DNA of 64,000 nt from Neomegalonema sp. (lineage in GTDB: Bacteria > Pseudomonadota > Alphaproteobacteria > Rhodobacterales > Rhodobacteraceae). Of this stretch, positions 54,287 through 62,643 are shown one piece after another. How positions within the stretch are numbered: the first letter of the stretch is position 1; every line of letters begins with the position of its first letter. The position numbers were made by a program, and so were the translations under genes. Below the pieces are notes generated by a model, which was not told where the DNA came from, searched no databases, and was given only the letters and a program-made list of their open reading frames with translations. The DNA is taken from contig JALEFY010000019.1 in the NCBI GenBank assembly GCA_022760435.1, positions 1 through 64,000 on the forward strand. The letters are read 5' to 3'.

Positions 54287-56104
54287 ATGAGCAACGAGAT
54301 CAAAGAGCAAACGCCCGCCCAAACGAGCGCGCCTCCCAGAAAATCCGAGCCTCAGACCGTCGGCGAGGCGATCCGGGCCAGCCACCCCCTGCTGATCACC
54401 GCCATCGCCTTCGGTGTGGCGATCAACCTGCTGATGCTCACCGGCCCGCTCTACATGCTGCAAATCTATGACCGGGTCCTGAGCTCGGCATCGGTGCCAA
54501 CCCTGATCGCTCTGACCGGCCTTGCCATTGCAGCCTATGCCACCATGGCTCTGGTCGACGGCGTGCGCACGCGCATTCTCAGCCGCGCGGGCCGCCGTTT
54601 CGAGCGGCTCTTGTCCGAGCCCCTGGTGCGCGGTGCCTGGTCCGGCAAGGGCGCTATCGGCCGCGGATCGGAACTGCTCCGCGATGTCGAGGCCATTCGC
54701 ACATTCACGAGCGGCCCCGGCCTGACCGCCCTGCTCGATCTCCCCTTCGCCCCGCTGTTTGTGCTGGTGATCTTCTCCTTGCATCCCCTGCTCGGCGTCT
54801 TCGCGCTCGTTGCGATCACCGCGCTGACCGTCATTGCCTTGCTGACCCAGACCCTCACGTCGAAAGGGTTCGCAAAGGCGCGCGAGACCTCCAAGGCCAA
54901 TGGTGCGCGGGTTCTCAATATCTCCACTGGCACCGAGAGCGCTCGGGCCATGGGCATGATCCCAACCCTGATCGGACAATGGCGCTCGGCGCATCTGCGC
55001 TATCTCGATCAGCACAGCCAGGCTTCGGAGACGGCGGCCAGCCTGAAAGCCCTGAGCAAGGGGCTGCGCATGCTGGTGCAGTCCTTGATCCTTGGCCTGG
55101 GGGCATGGCTGGTCATTGGCAACGAGATGTCGCCCGGCGGGATGATCGCCGCCAGCATCATCCTCGGCCGGGCACTGGCCCCGGTGGAGCAGGCCCTCGG
55201 CGCATGGAGCCAATACAATGCCGCCCGCGCCGCGCGCGACAGTATCGATAGCGCTCTGGCCGAGTTTCGCCAAGACGCGCCGCATGCGCGCATGCGCCTG
55301 CCGCGCTTGCAAGGCGAAGTCATGCTCGACAAGCTCACCTATATTCCGGCCGGGCAAGAGAACCCGATCATTTCGAGCCTCAATATCCGCGTACCGCCGG
55401 GCACCAGTGTTGGCGTGCTCGGCCCCAGCGGTGTCGGCAAGTCGACACTGTTACGGCTTTTGATCGGCGCACTGCCTCCGAGCTCGGGTCAGATCCGGTT
55501 CGATGGTGCCGATACCACTCAGATCGATCCGCAAGATCTGGGGCGCGAGATCGGCTATCTGCCACAAGATGTGGTGTTGATGAATGGCACCATCTCCGAA
55601 AACATTGCCCGATTTGAACCGGGCCGCGATGAAGAGGTGATTGCGGCGGCACAGCGGGCTCGGGTGCATGAGATGATCTTGCAACTGCCCGAAGGCTACA
55701 ACACCATGCTTGGCGATCAGGGCCGCGCGCTTTCGGCGGGCCAGCGCCAACGCGTCGGCCTCGCCCGGGCGATCTTCGGCATGCCGAAGATTCTCGTGCT
55801 CGACGAGCCCAATTCCAATCTCGATGAGAGCGGCGAGGCGGCCTTGCGCTCGGTGATCAAGGATCTGTCGGCCGCCGGCTCGACCGTCTTCATTGCGACG
55901 CACCGCACCGCGATCCTCGACAGTCTGGATGCGCTGCTGGTGATGGCGCCGGGCAGCACCGCCATGTTCGGCCCGCGTGATCAGGTGCTCGAGCAATTGC
56001 GGGCCGCCGCGCAGAAGAGCCGCCAGAAAGCCGCCCGCCCCGCAGCATCCTCGCCTTCAATCGCGCCCGCCTCGGCGCGCAAGCAACAAGCGATCGCCCC
56101 ATGA
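54287..56104 (+). CDS. Type I secretion ABC transporter (PrtD/HlyB family)
   Basis: Inner-membrane ATPase and permease of a type I secretion system. The 605-residue protein lacks an N-terminal C39-like domain, so it is of the PrtD type. The membrane domain starts with FGVAINLLMLTGPLYMLQIYDRVLSS, the typical PrtD opening. The ATPase has Walker A GPSGVGKST, signature ALSAGQRQRVGLARA and Walker B ILVLDEPNSNLDESG. The C-terminal 35 residues are Ala/Lys-rich. It overlaps the adaptor gene by ATGA. Start at 54287 is chosen by the ribosome site; the open frame continues upstream into the surface-protein gene in another frame. Confidence 0.95.
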   Translation: MSNEIKEQTPAQTSAPPRKSEPQTVGEAIRASHPLLITAIAFGVAINLLMLTGPLYMLQIYDRVLSSASVPTLIALTGLAIAAYATMALVDGVRTRILSRAGRRFERLLSEPLVRGAWSGKGAIGRGSELLRDVEAIRTFTSGPGLTALLDLPFAPLFVLVIFSLHPLLGVFALVAITALTVIALLTQTLTSKGFAKARETSKANGARVLNISTGTESARAMGMIPTLIGQWRSAHLRYLDQHSQASETAASLKALSKGLRMLVQSLILGLGAWLVIGNEMSPGGMIAASIILGRALAPVEQALGAWSQYNAARAARDSIDSALAEFRQDAPHARMRLPRLQGEVMLDKLTYIPAGQENPIISSLNIRVPPGTSVGVLGPSGVGKSTLLRLLIGALPPSSGQIRFDGADTTQIDPQDLGREIGYLPQDVVLMNGTISENIARFEPGRDEEVIAAAQRARVHEMILQLPEGYNTMLGDQGRALSAGQRQRVGLARAIFGMPKILVLDEPNSNLDESGEAALRSVIKDLSAAGSTVFIATHRTAILDSLDALLVMAPGSTAMFGPRDQVLEQLRAAAQKSRQKAARPAASSPSIAPASARKQQAIAP

Positions 56105-57573
56105 GCAGCAGACGCAACGCCAAGCAGTGGCAAATCTCGCACGCGCCAACCGAGAAGCTGACACGCTCGGGCAGCCGAGCCCTCTCGCGGCGCTATTCGA
56201 GCCGCGCGCTCTCGCGCCGCACCGGTGCAGAGCCGGGATTGGCGGTCTGGTCAGAGCAAATCGGTGAGGCACCGCCGCCCCCTTCCAAAGCGGAGTCCGC
56301 ACGCGGGGCGATCCTGATCGGTCTGCTGGTCTGCCTGCTCTTTTTCGGCGGATTGACCGCCTGGAGCCTTCTGGCCCCGCTCGACAGCGCAGCAGTGGCG
56401 CCGGGCAAGGTGCGGGTCGAGACCAATCGCATGGTGCTCGATCACCCCGATGGCGGCACCATTGCCGCGCTGCATGTGCGCGAGGGCGATCATGTCACCG
56501 CCGGAGATGTGCTCTTGCGTCTCGACACCACGCGGGTTCAGGCGCAGCTGAGCATGCTCGAGCGCCGGCAAGATGCACTCACCACCTTGCGAGCCCGATT
56601 GCAGGCGGAGGCCGCCGGGGCGCCGCGGGTCGACTATCCCGAAGACCTGCGCGCGCGTGCCGTCGATGATGCCGAGCTCACCCAGATGATCGCGACCCAG
56701 AACAGTCTGTTCAACGCAGCGCAGGAAGCGTTCGATGGCGAGATCGAGATCAGCCAGCAGAAGATCGATCAGCTAGAGGATCGCGTGGATGGTCTGACGG
56801 CGCAGCTTCAATCGCTCAAGACGCAAAAAGACCTGATCGCCGAGGAGCGAGCTGATCTCGAAATTCTGCTGGCAAAGGGGCTGACCCCGCAAACGCGCGT
56901 TCTGGCGCTGCGACGGGAAGAAGCGCGCATGGAGGGGCAGATCGGGGAATTGCAGGCCAGCCTTGCCGAAACCCGCGCCCAGATCGGGGAAACCCGCCTC
57001 TCGACCTTGCAGCTCAGCCGCAATCGCCTCGCAACCACCTCCGAAACACTGCGCAGCAGCCTGAGCGAGCTGCTCGAGATCGCCCCCCAGATCGAAGCCC
57101 TGCGCAGTCAGCTCGCCCGGCGCGAGCTCAAGGCCCCCGCTTCAGGGATCGTATTTGGCCTGACCAAATTCACCACGGGCGGCGTCATTCAGTCGGGCGA
57201 GCCGATCCTGTCAATCGTTCCGGCGCAATCGCCGCTGGTGGTGGAGGCGCAGATCAGTCTGGTGGATCGCGATGTGGTGCGCGCCGGGATGCCGGCCCGC
57301 ATTCGCTTCACCTCCTTCAACTTCCGCACAAGCGAGCCGGTCCCGGCCACGGTGCTGCGCGTCTCGGCGGATGCGGTGAGCGATGAGAGCAATGGCACGA
57401 GCTATTACACAGCGGTGCTCGAGGTTGCGCCCGAGGCTTTGGCCGCGCAAAATCTGACGCTCGAGCCGGGGATGCCAGCCGAGGCGATCATCCCCCTGGG
57501 TGCTCGCACGCCGGTGCAGTACCTGCTCGAGCCGCTGCTGCGCAATTGGGAGAAGGCGCTGCGGGAAGAATAG
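56101..57573 (+). CDS. Type I secretion membrane fusion protein (HlyD/PrtE family)
   Basis: Periplasmic adaptor joining the ABC transporter to an outer-membrane TolC-type channel. The 490-residue protein has a basic cytoplasmic N-terminus longer than usual with an internal repeat (SRALSRR twice), one membrane helix (about 68-90), a biotinyl-lipoyl half (DHPDGGTIAALHVREGDHV), a long coiled coil (about 150-330) and the HlyD C-terminal barrel ending PEALAAQNLTLEPGMPAEAI. No tolC gene is in the window, so a chromosomal TolC elsewhere is presumed. Confidence 0.94.
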   Translation: MSSRRNAKQWQISHAPTEKLTRSGSRALSRRYSSRALSRRTGAEPGLAVWSEQIGEAPPPPSKAESARGAILIGLLVCLLFFGGLTAWSLLAPLDSAAVAPGKVRVETNRMVLDHPDGGTIAALHVREGDHVTAGDVLLRLDTTRVQAQLSMLERRQDALTTLRARLQAEAAGAPRVDYPEDLRARAVDDAELTQMIATQNSLFNAAQEAFDGEIEISQQKIDQLEDRVDGLTAQLQSLKTQKDLIAEERADLEILLAKGLTPQTRVLALRREEARMEGQIGELQASLAETRAQIGETRLSTLQLSRNRLATTSETLRSSLSELLEIAPQIEALRSQLARRELKAPASGIVFGLTKFTTGGVIQSGEPILSIVPAQSPLVVEAQISLVDRDVVRAGMPARIRFTSFNFRTSEPVPATVLRVSADAVSDESNGTSYYTAVLEVAPEALAAQNLTLEPGMPAEAIIPLGARTPVQYLLEPLLRNWEKALREE

Positions 57574-57642
57574 GCGCTGCGGGGAGAATAGGCGCTGTGG
57601 GAGGGATAGGCGCAGCCCGCGCCTATTTCGCCGGGCGCGGGA

Positions 57643-58023
57643 TCAAGGAACGCGCCGCAGGGACACGAGCCGTCGCTCCTCATCATCGGCGCGCATCCGC
57701 CGTCGTCCTGCCGGATGTTGTCCAGCCGGATGTCGTCCTGCCGGATCCTGAGGTCGGTATGACGGTTCTGTTTGCGCATTCATCTGCGCTTCCAGATGCT
57801 CAAGCCGTTCACTGACCGCATCAAGCCCGGCGATAACGCTCATCAGCCCTGCCATTGTCTGTTGCTGACTGCGCTCGATCTGCTGGCATTGAAGCTCTTG
57901 GCGCCTGAGCACCTGCCCCTCCAGCAACGCCACCCGTTCTTGCAGCGCCGCGATCGGGTCGTCCTTGCGCGCGTCAAGGCGAACCGCCTGCCCAGCGTCG
58001 CCCCCCTTTTTCTCACCCGGCAT
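57643..58023 (-). CDS. Small coiled-coil protein convergent with the secretion locus
   Basis: A 126-residue protein: a basic N-terminus (GEKKGGDAGQAVRLDARKDD), a coiled coil (IAALQERVALLEGQVLRRQE; ISVIAG-like LMSVIAGLDAVSERLEHLEA), and a C-terminal (D/H/Q)PAGR(H/Q) repeat region. AAAGG precedes the ATG. The repeated PAGRHPAGQHPAGR comes from a 15-base DNA repeat. It could be a real gene or a low-complexity artefact; codon periodicity favours the minus strand frame through the coiled coil. Confidence 0.5.
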   Translation of the reverse strand: MPGEKKGGDAGQAVRLDARKDDPIAALQERVALLEGQVLRRQELQCQQIERSQQQTMAGLMSVIAGLDAVSERLEHLEAQMNAQTEPSYRPQDPAGRHPAGQHPAGRRRMRADDEERRLVSLRRVP

Positions 58024-58720
58024 AAAAGTGCCTTTTGTCTTTTTATCTTTGTTCTTGCCTGCTCGACACCGGAGATTCTCTCACTCCGGTAACCGTGACA
58101 TTCCCACACAGGGGCGGAGCCAACAAGCAAAAATGGGATTTGTTCGGATAAATGCGCGTGCAGAAGCGCTGCAAATCGCCCGCACAGCGTTGCTCAGAGC
58201 GTTCCGATACGTCACAGGATCAGTCTTCAGGGAGACAGCGTTCGGAGCACCGGCTGTGGATCAAATATATGATCCAGCGAGGAGGAGAGAGCGGCTGTCG
58301 GCGCTCCGAACACTTTTTATATATCTCAGTTTCTCGGCCTTGGGAAGCGATCAAGCCCGGCGTTATCGCTTAATATCAAATCGAATCGCGTGCTTTGCCA
58401 ACAACGGCAACAACTGGGCGCCTCTGGTGCGATGTCGTGAGGGTTAATTGTTCTAAACAGGGCCCTGCTCCCCTCGATGTTGTGAAGGACAGACCTGGCT
58501 CGCTTTACGCGCATTACTCGAACAGGGAATCGAATCCGCTCTGGCAGGGCGCAGGCCAAGCCGCAGTTCAGCAAGCGATCAGTGCGCAGACCTTGCCGCA
58601 TTTACCGATGATCTCTTGAGATTTTGCACCTGCTTTCTGGTCGAGCGCAAAGGCTCGTGCTAAGCAACCGGCGGATTTTTATCAGGGATGCCTTGTCCCG
58701 CGCGCAAAGGGAGATACCGC
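58024..58720. other. Long intergenic region before tpiA
   Basis: About 700 bases without a convincing gene on either strand; the open frames here are short and lack codon bias. It is less GC-rich than the flanks. It contains the structured element at 58240-58318 and should contain the tpiA promoter in its right part. Confidence 0.6.
58240..58318 (+). ncRNA. Candidate structured RNA or terminator-ended small RNA
   Basis: GTTCGGAGC (58240-58248) pairs perfectly with GCTCCGAAC (58303-58311), followed by ACTTTTTAT. Inside lies a second perfect hairpin, TGGATCA-AATATA-TGATCCA (58257-58276). Together they give a closed multi-helix structure with a terminator-like end on the plus strand. No protein gene precedes it on that strand for over 650 bases. 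The 5' end of any transcript is unknown. Confidence 0.45.
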
Positions 58721-59464
58721 ATGACGCAGCGCCGCCGCCTGGTCGCAGGAAACTGGAAGATGAACGGGCTCCGTGCCGCTCGGGCCGAGTTTGACGCGAT
58801 GCTGTCAGGCGCTGCCGATATCGCCGATTGCGAGTTGATGATCGCGCCGTCCTTCCTGCTGGTTGCCGACTTTGCCGCAGCGGCCAAAGGCGGGAAGGTC
58901 GCGGTTGGCGCGCAGGACTGTCATGCCAAGGCGAGCGGCGCGCATACCGGTGATGTCTCGGCGGAGATGCTGGCCGATGCTGGTGCCAGCGCGATCATCG
59001 TCGGCCATTCCGAGCGCCGCACGGATCACGGCGAAACCGATGAAACCGTGAAAGCCAAGGCCGAGGCCGCCTGGCGCGCCGGGCTCACCGCGATCATCTG
59101 CGTTGGCGAGACCGAAGGCGAGCGCGATGCCGGTCAGGCGTTGAGCGTCGTCGAGCGGCAGATCGCGGGCTCGGTACCCGAAGGCGCGACGGCGGCCAAT
59201 ACCGTCATCGCCTATGAGCCGGTCTGGGCAATCGGCACCGGGCGCACGCCGACCATCGCCGATATCAAGGAGATCCATGACGCGATGCATGCGCAGCTCG
59301 TCGCCCGCTTTGGCGGCGAAGGCGAAGGCATGCGCCTGCTCTATGGCGGCTCGGTGAAGCCGGGCAATGCCGCGGAGATCTTCGCGGTCGAGAATGTCGA
59401 TGGCGGTCTGGTCGGCGGCGCGAGCCTGAAGGCTGAAGACTTCCTCGCCATCGCCCGTGCCTGA
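58721..59464 (+). CDS. tpiA: Triose-phosphate isomerase
   Basis: Interconverts dihydroxyacetone phosphate and glyceraldehyde-3-phosphate. The 247-residue barrel has the catalytic lysine in AGNWKMNG, the histidine in IVGHSERR, the glutamate in [11 protein letters not shown] and the phosphate loop [11 protein letters not shown]. The ATG at 58721 has GGGAG upstream; an in-frame earlier start adds 11 residues. It overlaps the following GNAT gene by eight bases. Confidence 0.97.
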   Translation: MTQRRRLVAGNWKMNGLRAARAEFDAMLSGAADIADCELMIAPSFLLVADFAAAAKGGKVAVGAQDCHAKASGAHTGDVSAEMLADAGASAIIVGHSERRTDHGETDETVKAKAEAAWRAGLTAIICVGETEGERDAGQALSVVERQIAGSVPEGATAANTVIAYEPVWAIGTGRTPTIADIKEIHDAMHAQLVARFGGEGEGMRLLYGGSVKPGNAAEIFAVENVDGGLVGGASLKAEDFLAIARA

Positions 59465-60185
59465 GGCGCAGCGCCTGAACGCCTTTGGCCAGCCGATCGG
59501 TCCCGACCTGATCGGCTGGTCCAGCGCCCGCGCGCCGCTTCGGGCTGCGCTCGAGGGGCGCTTTGCGCGGCTCGAGCCGCTCTCGCCCGCCAGCCACGGC
59601 GCCGCGCTCTGGCAGGGCTTTGAAGAGGCACCGCAGAGCCTGTGGACCTATATGGCCTACGGACCCTTCGCCGATCGCGCGGCGTTCGACGCCTTTCTCG
59701 ACCTCGCCGAGCAAGGCGATGATCCGCTCTATTTTGCGATCTGCGATGCGAGCAGCGGGCGGGCGCTGGGCCTTGCCGCCTATCTGCGGATGATGCCGGG
59801 CACCGGCAGCATCGAGATCGGGGCGCTCACCTATACCCCGGCCCTGCAACGCTCAAGGATCGCGAGCGAAGCGCAATTCCTCTTCATGCGCCACGCCTTC
59901 GCGGATCTGGGCTATCGGCGCTACGAGTGGAAATGCGATGCGCTGAACGCCCCCTCGCGCGCGGCGGCCGAGCGGCTGGGCTTTACCTATGAGGGCACGT
60001 TTCGCTGCGCCACCGTCTACAAGGGCCGAAGCCGCGATACCGCGTGGTACTCGATCACCGCCGATGAGTGGCCCAGCCTCGCGAGCGCCCATGAGCGTTG
60101 GCTCGCGCCGGAGAATTTCGATGCGGACGGTCAGCAGCGCGCCCGGCTCCGGGATCTGATCGCCGAGCAGCGGGGGGCCGCATGA
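59457..60185 (+). CDS. GNAT-family N-acetyltransferase (RimJ/RimL-like)
   Basis: A 242-residue acetyltransferase. Core features: [37 protein letters not shown], the acetyl-CoA region with [20 protein letters not shown], and [23 protein letters not shown] start overlaps the tpiA end, and its stop overlaps marC (ATGA). Similar proteins of this size act on small molecules or proteins; target unknown. Confidence 0.9.
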   Translation: MPEAQRLNAFGQPIGPDLIGWSSARAPLRAALEGRFARLEPLSPASHGAALWQGFEEAPQSLWTYMAYGPFADRAAFDAFLDLAEQGDDPLYFAICDASSGRALGLAAYLRMMPGTGSIEIGALTYTPALQRSRIASEAQFLFMRHAFADLGYRRYEWKCDALNAPSRAAAERLGFTYEGTFRCATVYKGRSRDTAWYSITADEWPSLASAHERWLAPENFDADGQQRARLRDLIAEQRGAA

Positions 60186-60874
60186 GCCTCGAGGCCGCCA
60201 TCACCGCCTTTGTCACCCTGTTCGTGGTCATCGACCCGATCGGGCTCGCCCCGATCTTCGCCGCCCTCACCCGAGGCGCAAGCCGCGCCGAGCGCGCCCG
60301 CATCGCCCGCTCCGGGGTGCTGATCGGCTTTGCGATCCTGATCGCCTTCGGCCTGTTCGGGCAAAGCCTGCTGAGCGCGATTGGCATCGGCCTGCCAGCC
60401 TTTCGCATCTCGGGCGGGATCATGCTGTTCCTGATCGCGATGGAGATGCTGTTCGAGCGGCGCACCGAGCGGCGGCGCCGGGCGGGCTCCACCGAGCCTG
60501 CGGGCAGCGCGCAACAGCCGGACGGTGGGCAGGAAGGTGGGCCAGAAGGTGGGCAAGACGGTAGGCTCGAGGCGGATCCGACCGTCTTTCCCCTCGCCAC
60601 CCCGCTGATCGCCGGGCCGGGGGCAATGGCGACCATGGTGCTGCTGAGCTCGAACGCCGCTGACTGGGCCGAGCGCGGAGTGGTCTTTGCCTGCCTCGTG
60701 TTGGTGCTGAGCTGCAACTACCTGCTGTTTCGCGCCGCAGGCGGGCTCGAGCGATTGATCGGGCAGACCGGCATCGCGGTGCTCACCCGCCTGCTCGGGG
60801 TGCTGCTCGGCGCGCTGGCGGTGCAATTCGTACTCGACGGGCTCGCCGATTTCGGTTTCGTGGCGCGCGGCTGA
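60182..60874 (+). CDS. MarC-family integral membrane protein
   Basis: A 230-residue MarC/UPF0056 protein with six predicted membrane helices and the family motifs FVVIDPIGLAPIFAALT and the second-half counterpart FPLATPLIAGPGAMATMVLL. The loop between helices three and four is expanded and low-complexity (about 35 residues with Gly-Gln-Glu-Gly repeats, QEGGPEGGQDG). MarC is not an antibiotic-resistance factor as first thought; its transport role is unknown. It overlaps the GNAT gene. Confidence 0.9.
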   Translation: MSLEAAITAFVTLFVVIDPIGLAPIFAALTRGASRAERARIARSGVLIGFAILIAFGLFGQSLLSAIGIGLPAFRISGGIMLFLIAMEMLFERRTERRRRAGSTEPAGSAQQPDGGQEGGPEGGQDGRLEADPTVFPLATPLIAGPGAMATMVLLSSNAADWAERGVVFACLVLVLSCNYLLFRAAGGLERLIGQTGIAVLTRLLGVLLGALAVQFVLDGLADFGFVARG

Positions 60875-60877
60875 GGC

Positions 60878-61492
60878 TCAGGGGAGCACGATCCCGGCCT
60901 CGGTCAGTACCGCATCGAGGCGCTGGTCAAAGGGGCCGGTCGGCACGGCCTCGACCCGTTGCGCCGCATAGGCCAGCCCGATGGCGACGCAGGATGCGCA
61001 CTCTGCTGACGGCGTGCGAAGCGCGGCCAGCGTGCGATCGTAAAAGCCGCCCCCATAGCCGAGCCGCCCGCCTTGCGCATCGAAGGCGAGCAGCGGGACC
61101 AGCAGCAGATCCGGGCTCACCCAGTCGCCTTGCGCCGGGATCTGCGCCCCGAATGCGCCGGGGATCAGCGCATCGCCGGGCGAAAAGGCGCGAAACCGCA
61201 GCGCCTGCCCGTTCCCGATCACCACCGGCAGGCACAAGCGCGCGCCCGCCCCAAACAGAGCGCTCATCAGCGGGCCCGGGTCGATCTCCGAGCCGATCGG
61301 GCGATAACCGGCGATGATCCGCCCGGAAAAGCCAGAACCCGCCTTGCTGGCCTGAACCGCCTCAAGCGCGCTCACGCGTGCCGCCAGCGCGCGCGCCGCC
61401 GCCTCGCCGCAAGCAGTATGGGCGGCGTCGCGCCGGGCCTTGGCCGCCTGCCGCGCCTGCGCCTTTTCTTGTGCCGCGCGATCCTCAGGCAC
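60878..61492 (-). CDS. 5-formyltetrahydrofolate cyclo-ligase
   Basis: Converts 5-formyltetrahydrofolate to 5,10-methenyltetrahydrofolate with ATP. The 204-residue protein has a basic N-terminus for ATP binding, IAGYRPIGSEIDPGPLM, DLLLVPLLAFDAQGGRLGYGGGFYDR with the ATP/Mg motif, and a C-terminal PFDQRLDAVLTE. GTG start overlaps the mbfA stop by eight bases. It is convergent with marC, with three bases between. Confidence 0.94.
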   Translation of the reverse strand: MPEDRAAQEKAQARQAAKARRDAAHTACGEAAARALAARVSALEAVQASKAGSGFSGRIIAGYRPIGSEIDPGPLMSALFGAGARLCLPVVIGNGQALRFRAFSPGDALIPGAFGAQIPAQGDWVSPDLLLVPLLAFDAQGGRLGYGGGFYDRTLAALRTPSAECASCVAIGLAYAAQRVEAVPTGPFDQRLDAVLTEAGIVLP

Positions 61493-62462
61493 TGCCGATC
61501 AACATCCCCGCCGCCAGCACCAGCGCGCCGCCGACCACGATCTGCAAGGTCGCGCGCCAGAACGGGGTGTCCATGTACTTGTTCTGGATCCAGGCAATCG
61601 CCCACAGCTCGACAAAGACCAGCACCAGCGCCAGCACTGTCGCGGTCCAGAAATGCGGGATCAGATAGGGCAGCGCATGGCCAAGCCCGCCCAGCGTCGT
61701 CATGACCCCCGTCACCACCCCGCGGGTAACCGGCGAGCCGCGGCCCGAGATCTGCCCGTCATCCGAGGCCGCCTCGGTAAAGCCCATCGAGATCCCCGCC
61801 CCGATCGAGGCCGCGAGCCCGACCAGGAAGGTGTTCCACGTATCGCCGGTGGCAAAAGCGGCAGCGAAGATCGGCGCCAGGGTCGAGACCGAGCCATCCA
61901 TCAGCCCGGCAAGCCCCGGCTGCACATAGGTGAGCACGAACTGGCGATGGGCCTCGTCATCCTCCTGCTGCTTCGCGTCCTCGCTCAGATGCTCGCGCCC
62001 CAGCGCCTCGGCGGCCTGGATATGCGCGCCCTCGGCCGCCGCGAGAAAGCCGAGCAGCTTGCGGGTCTCGGCGTCCTGGGTCTCCTTGGCCGCGCGCAGA
62101 TAGAATTCGCGGGCGCTGCGCTCCATCTGCGCCGCTTCCTCGCGCATTTCCTCAAGCCCCAGCTTCTCGACCAGCCAGACCGGACGGCGCGAATAGAACC
62201 CGGCAACATGCTCGCGCCGGATCAGCGGGATCTGCTCGCCAAAGCGGGTCTGGTGCAGCTCGATGAGCCGGGCGCGGTGCTCGTCCTCCTCGGCCGCCAT
62301 GCCGTCATAGACCGCCGCCGATGACGGGAAGTCGGCCCGCAGCCGCTCGGCAAAATCGCGATAGATGCGCGCGTCATCTTCTTCGGCAGAGATCGCCAGC
62401 GCCAGAACCTGTTGCTCGGTGAGGTCAGAAAAGCGCTTTCGGTAGAACATGCCTGCCAACAT
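61485..62462 (-). CDS. mbfA: Ferritin-like iron exporter MbfA
   Basis: MbfA is a membrane-bound ferritin-like protein that exports iron and protects against iron and peroxide stress in alphaproteobacteria. The 325-residue protein has an N-terminal ferritin-like four-helix domain with di-iron ligand residues (SAEEDDARIYRDF, AAEEDEHRARLIELH, REFYLRAAKE, AAEGAHIQAAE) and a C-terminal VIT1/CCC1-type membrane domain (GLAGLMDGSVSTLAPIFAAA, GISMGFTEAASDDGQ). AAGGAG lies before the ATG. I saw no Irr (ICE) box in the short upstream spacer. Confidence 0.93.
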   Translation of the reverse strand: MLAGMFYRKRFSDLTEQQVLALAISAEEDDARIYRDFAERLRADFPSSAAVYDGMAAEEDEHRARLIELHQTRFGEQIPLIRREHVAGFYSRRPVWLVEKLGLEEMREEAAQMERSAREFYLRAAKETQDAETRKLLGFLAAAEGAHIQAAEALGREHLSEDAKQQEDDEAHRQFVLTYVQPGLAGLMDGSVSTLAPIFAAAFATGDTWNTFLVGLAASIGAGISMGFTEAASDDGQISGRGSPVTRGVVTGVMTTLGGLGHALPYLIPHFWTATVLALVLVFVELWAIAWIQNKYMDTPFWRATLQIVVGGALVLAAGMLIGSA

Positions 62463-62643
62463 CCCTCACTCCTTCTTGGCTATCCGCAGATTGGCTGCCC
62501 AAGATCTAGCGCAGCGCGCAGGCGTTGAAAATGGGGTCATTGCCGCAGCGCAGCAGCAAGGCGCCCACCCCGCCCCTTGACAACCCGCGCGCCCTCGCCT
62601 CATCTCCGCCCACTTTCCCCAAGCGAGAGATCGAGGATCCACA

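Noticed and set aside
51679-54303. 874-codon antisense open frame over the surface-protein gene
   Set aside because: It mirrors the composition and repeats of the plus-strand gene, which has recognisable domains, a ribosome site and operon context.
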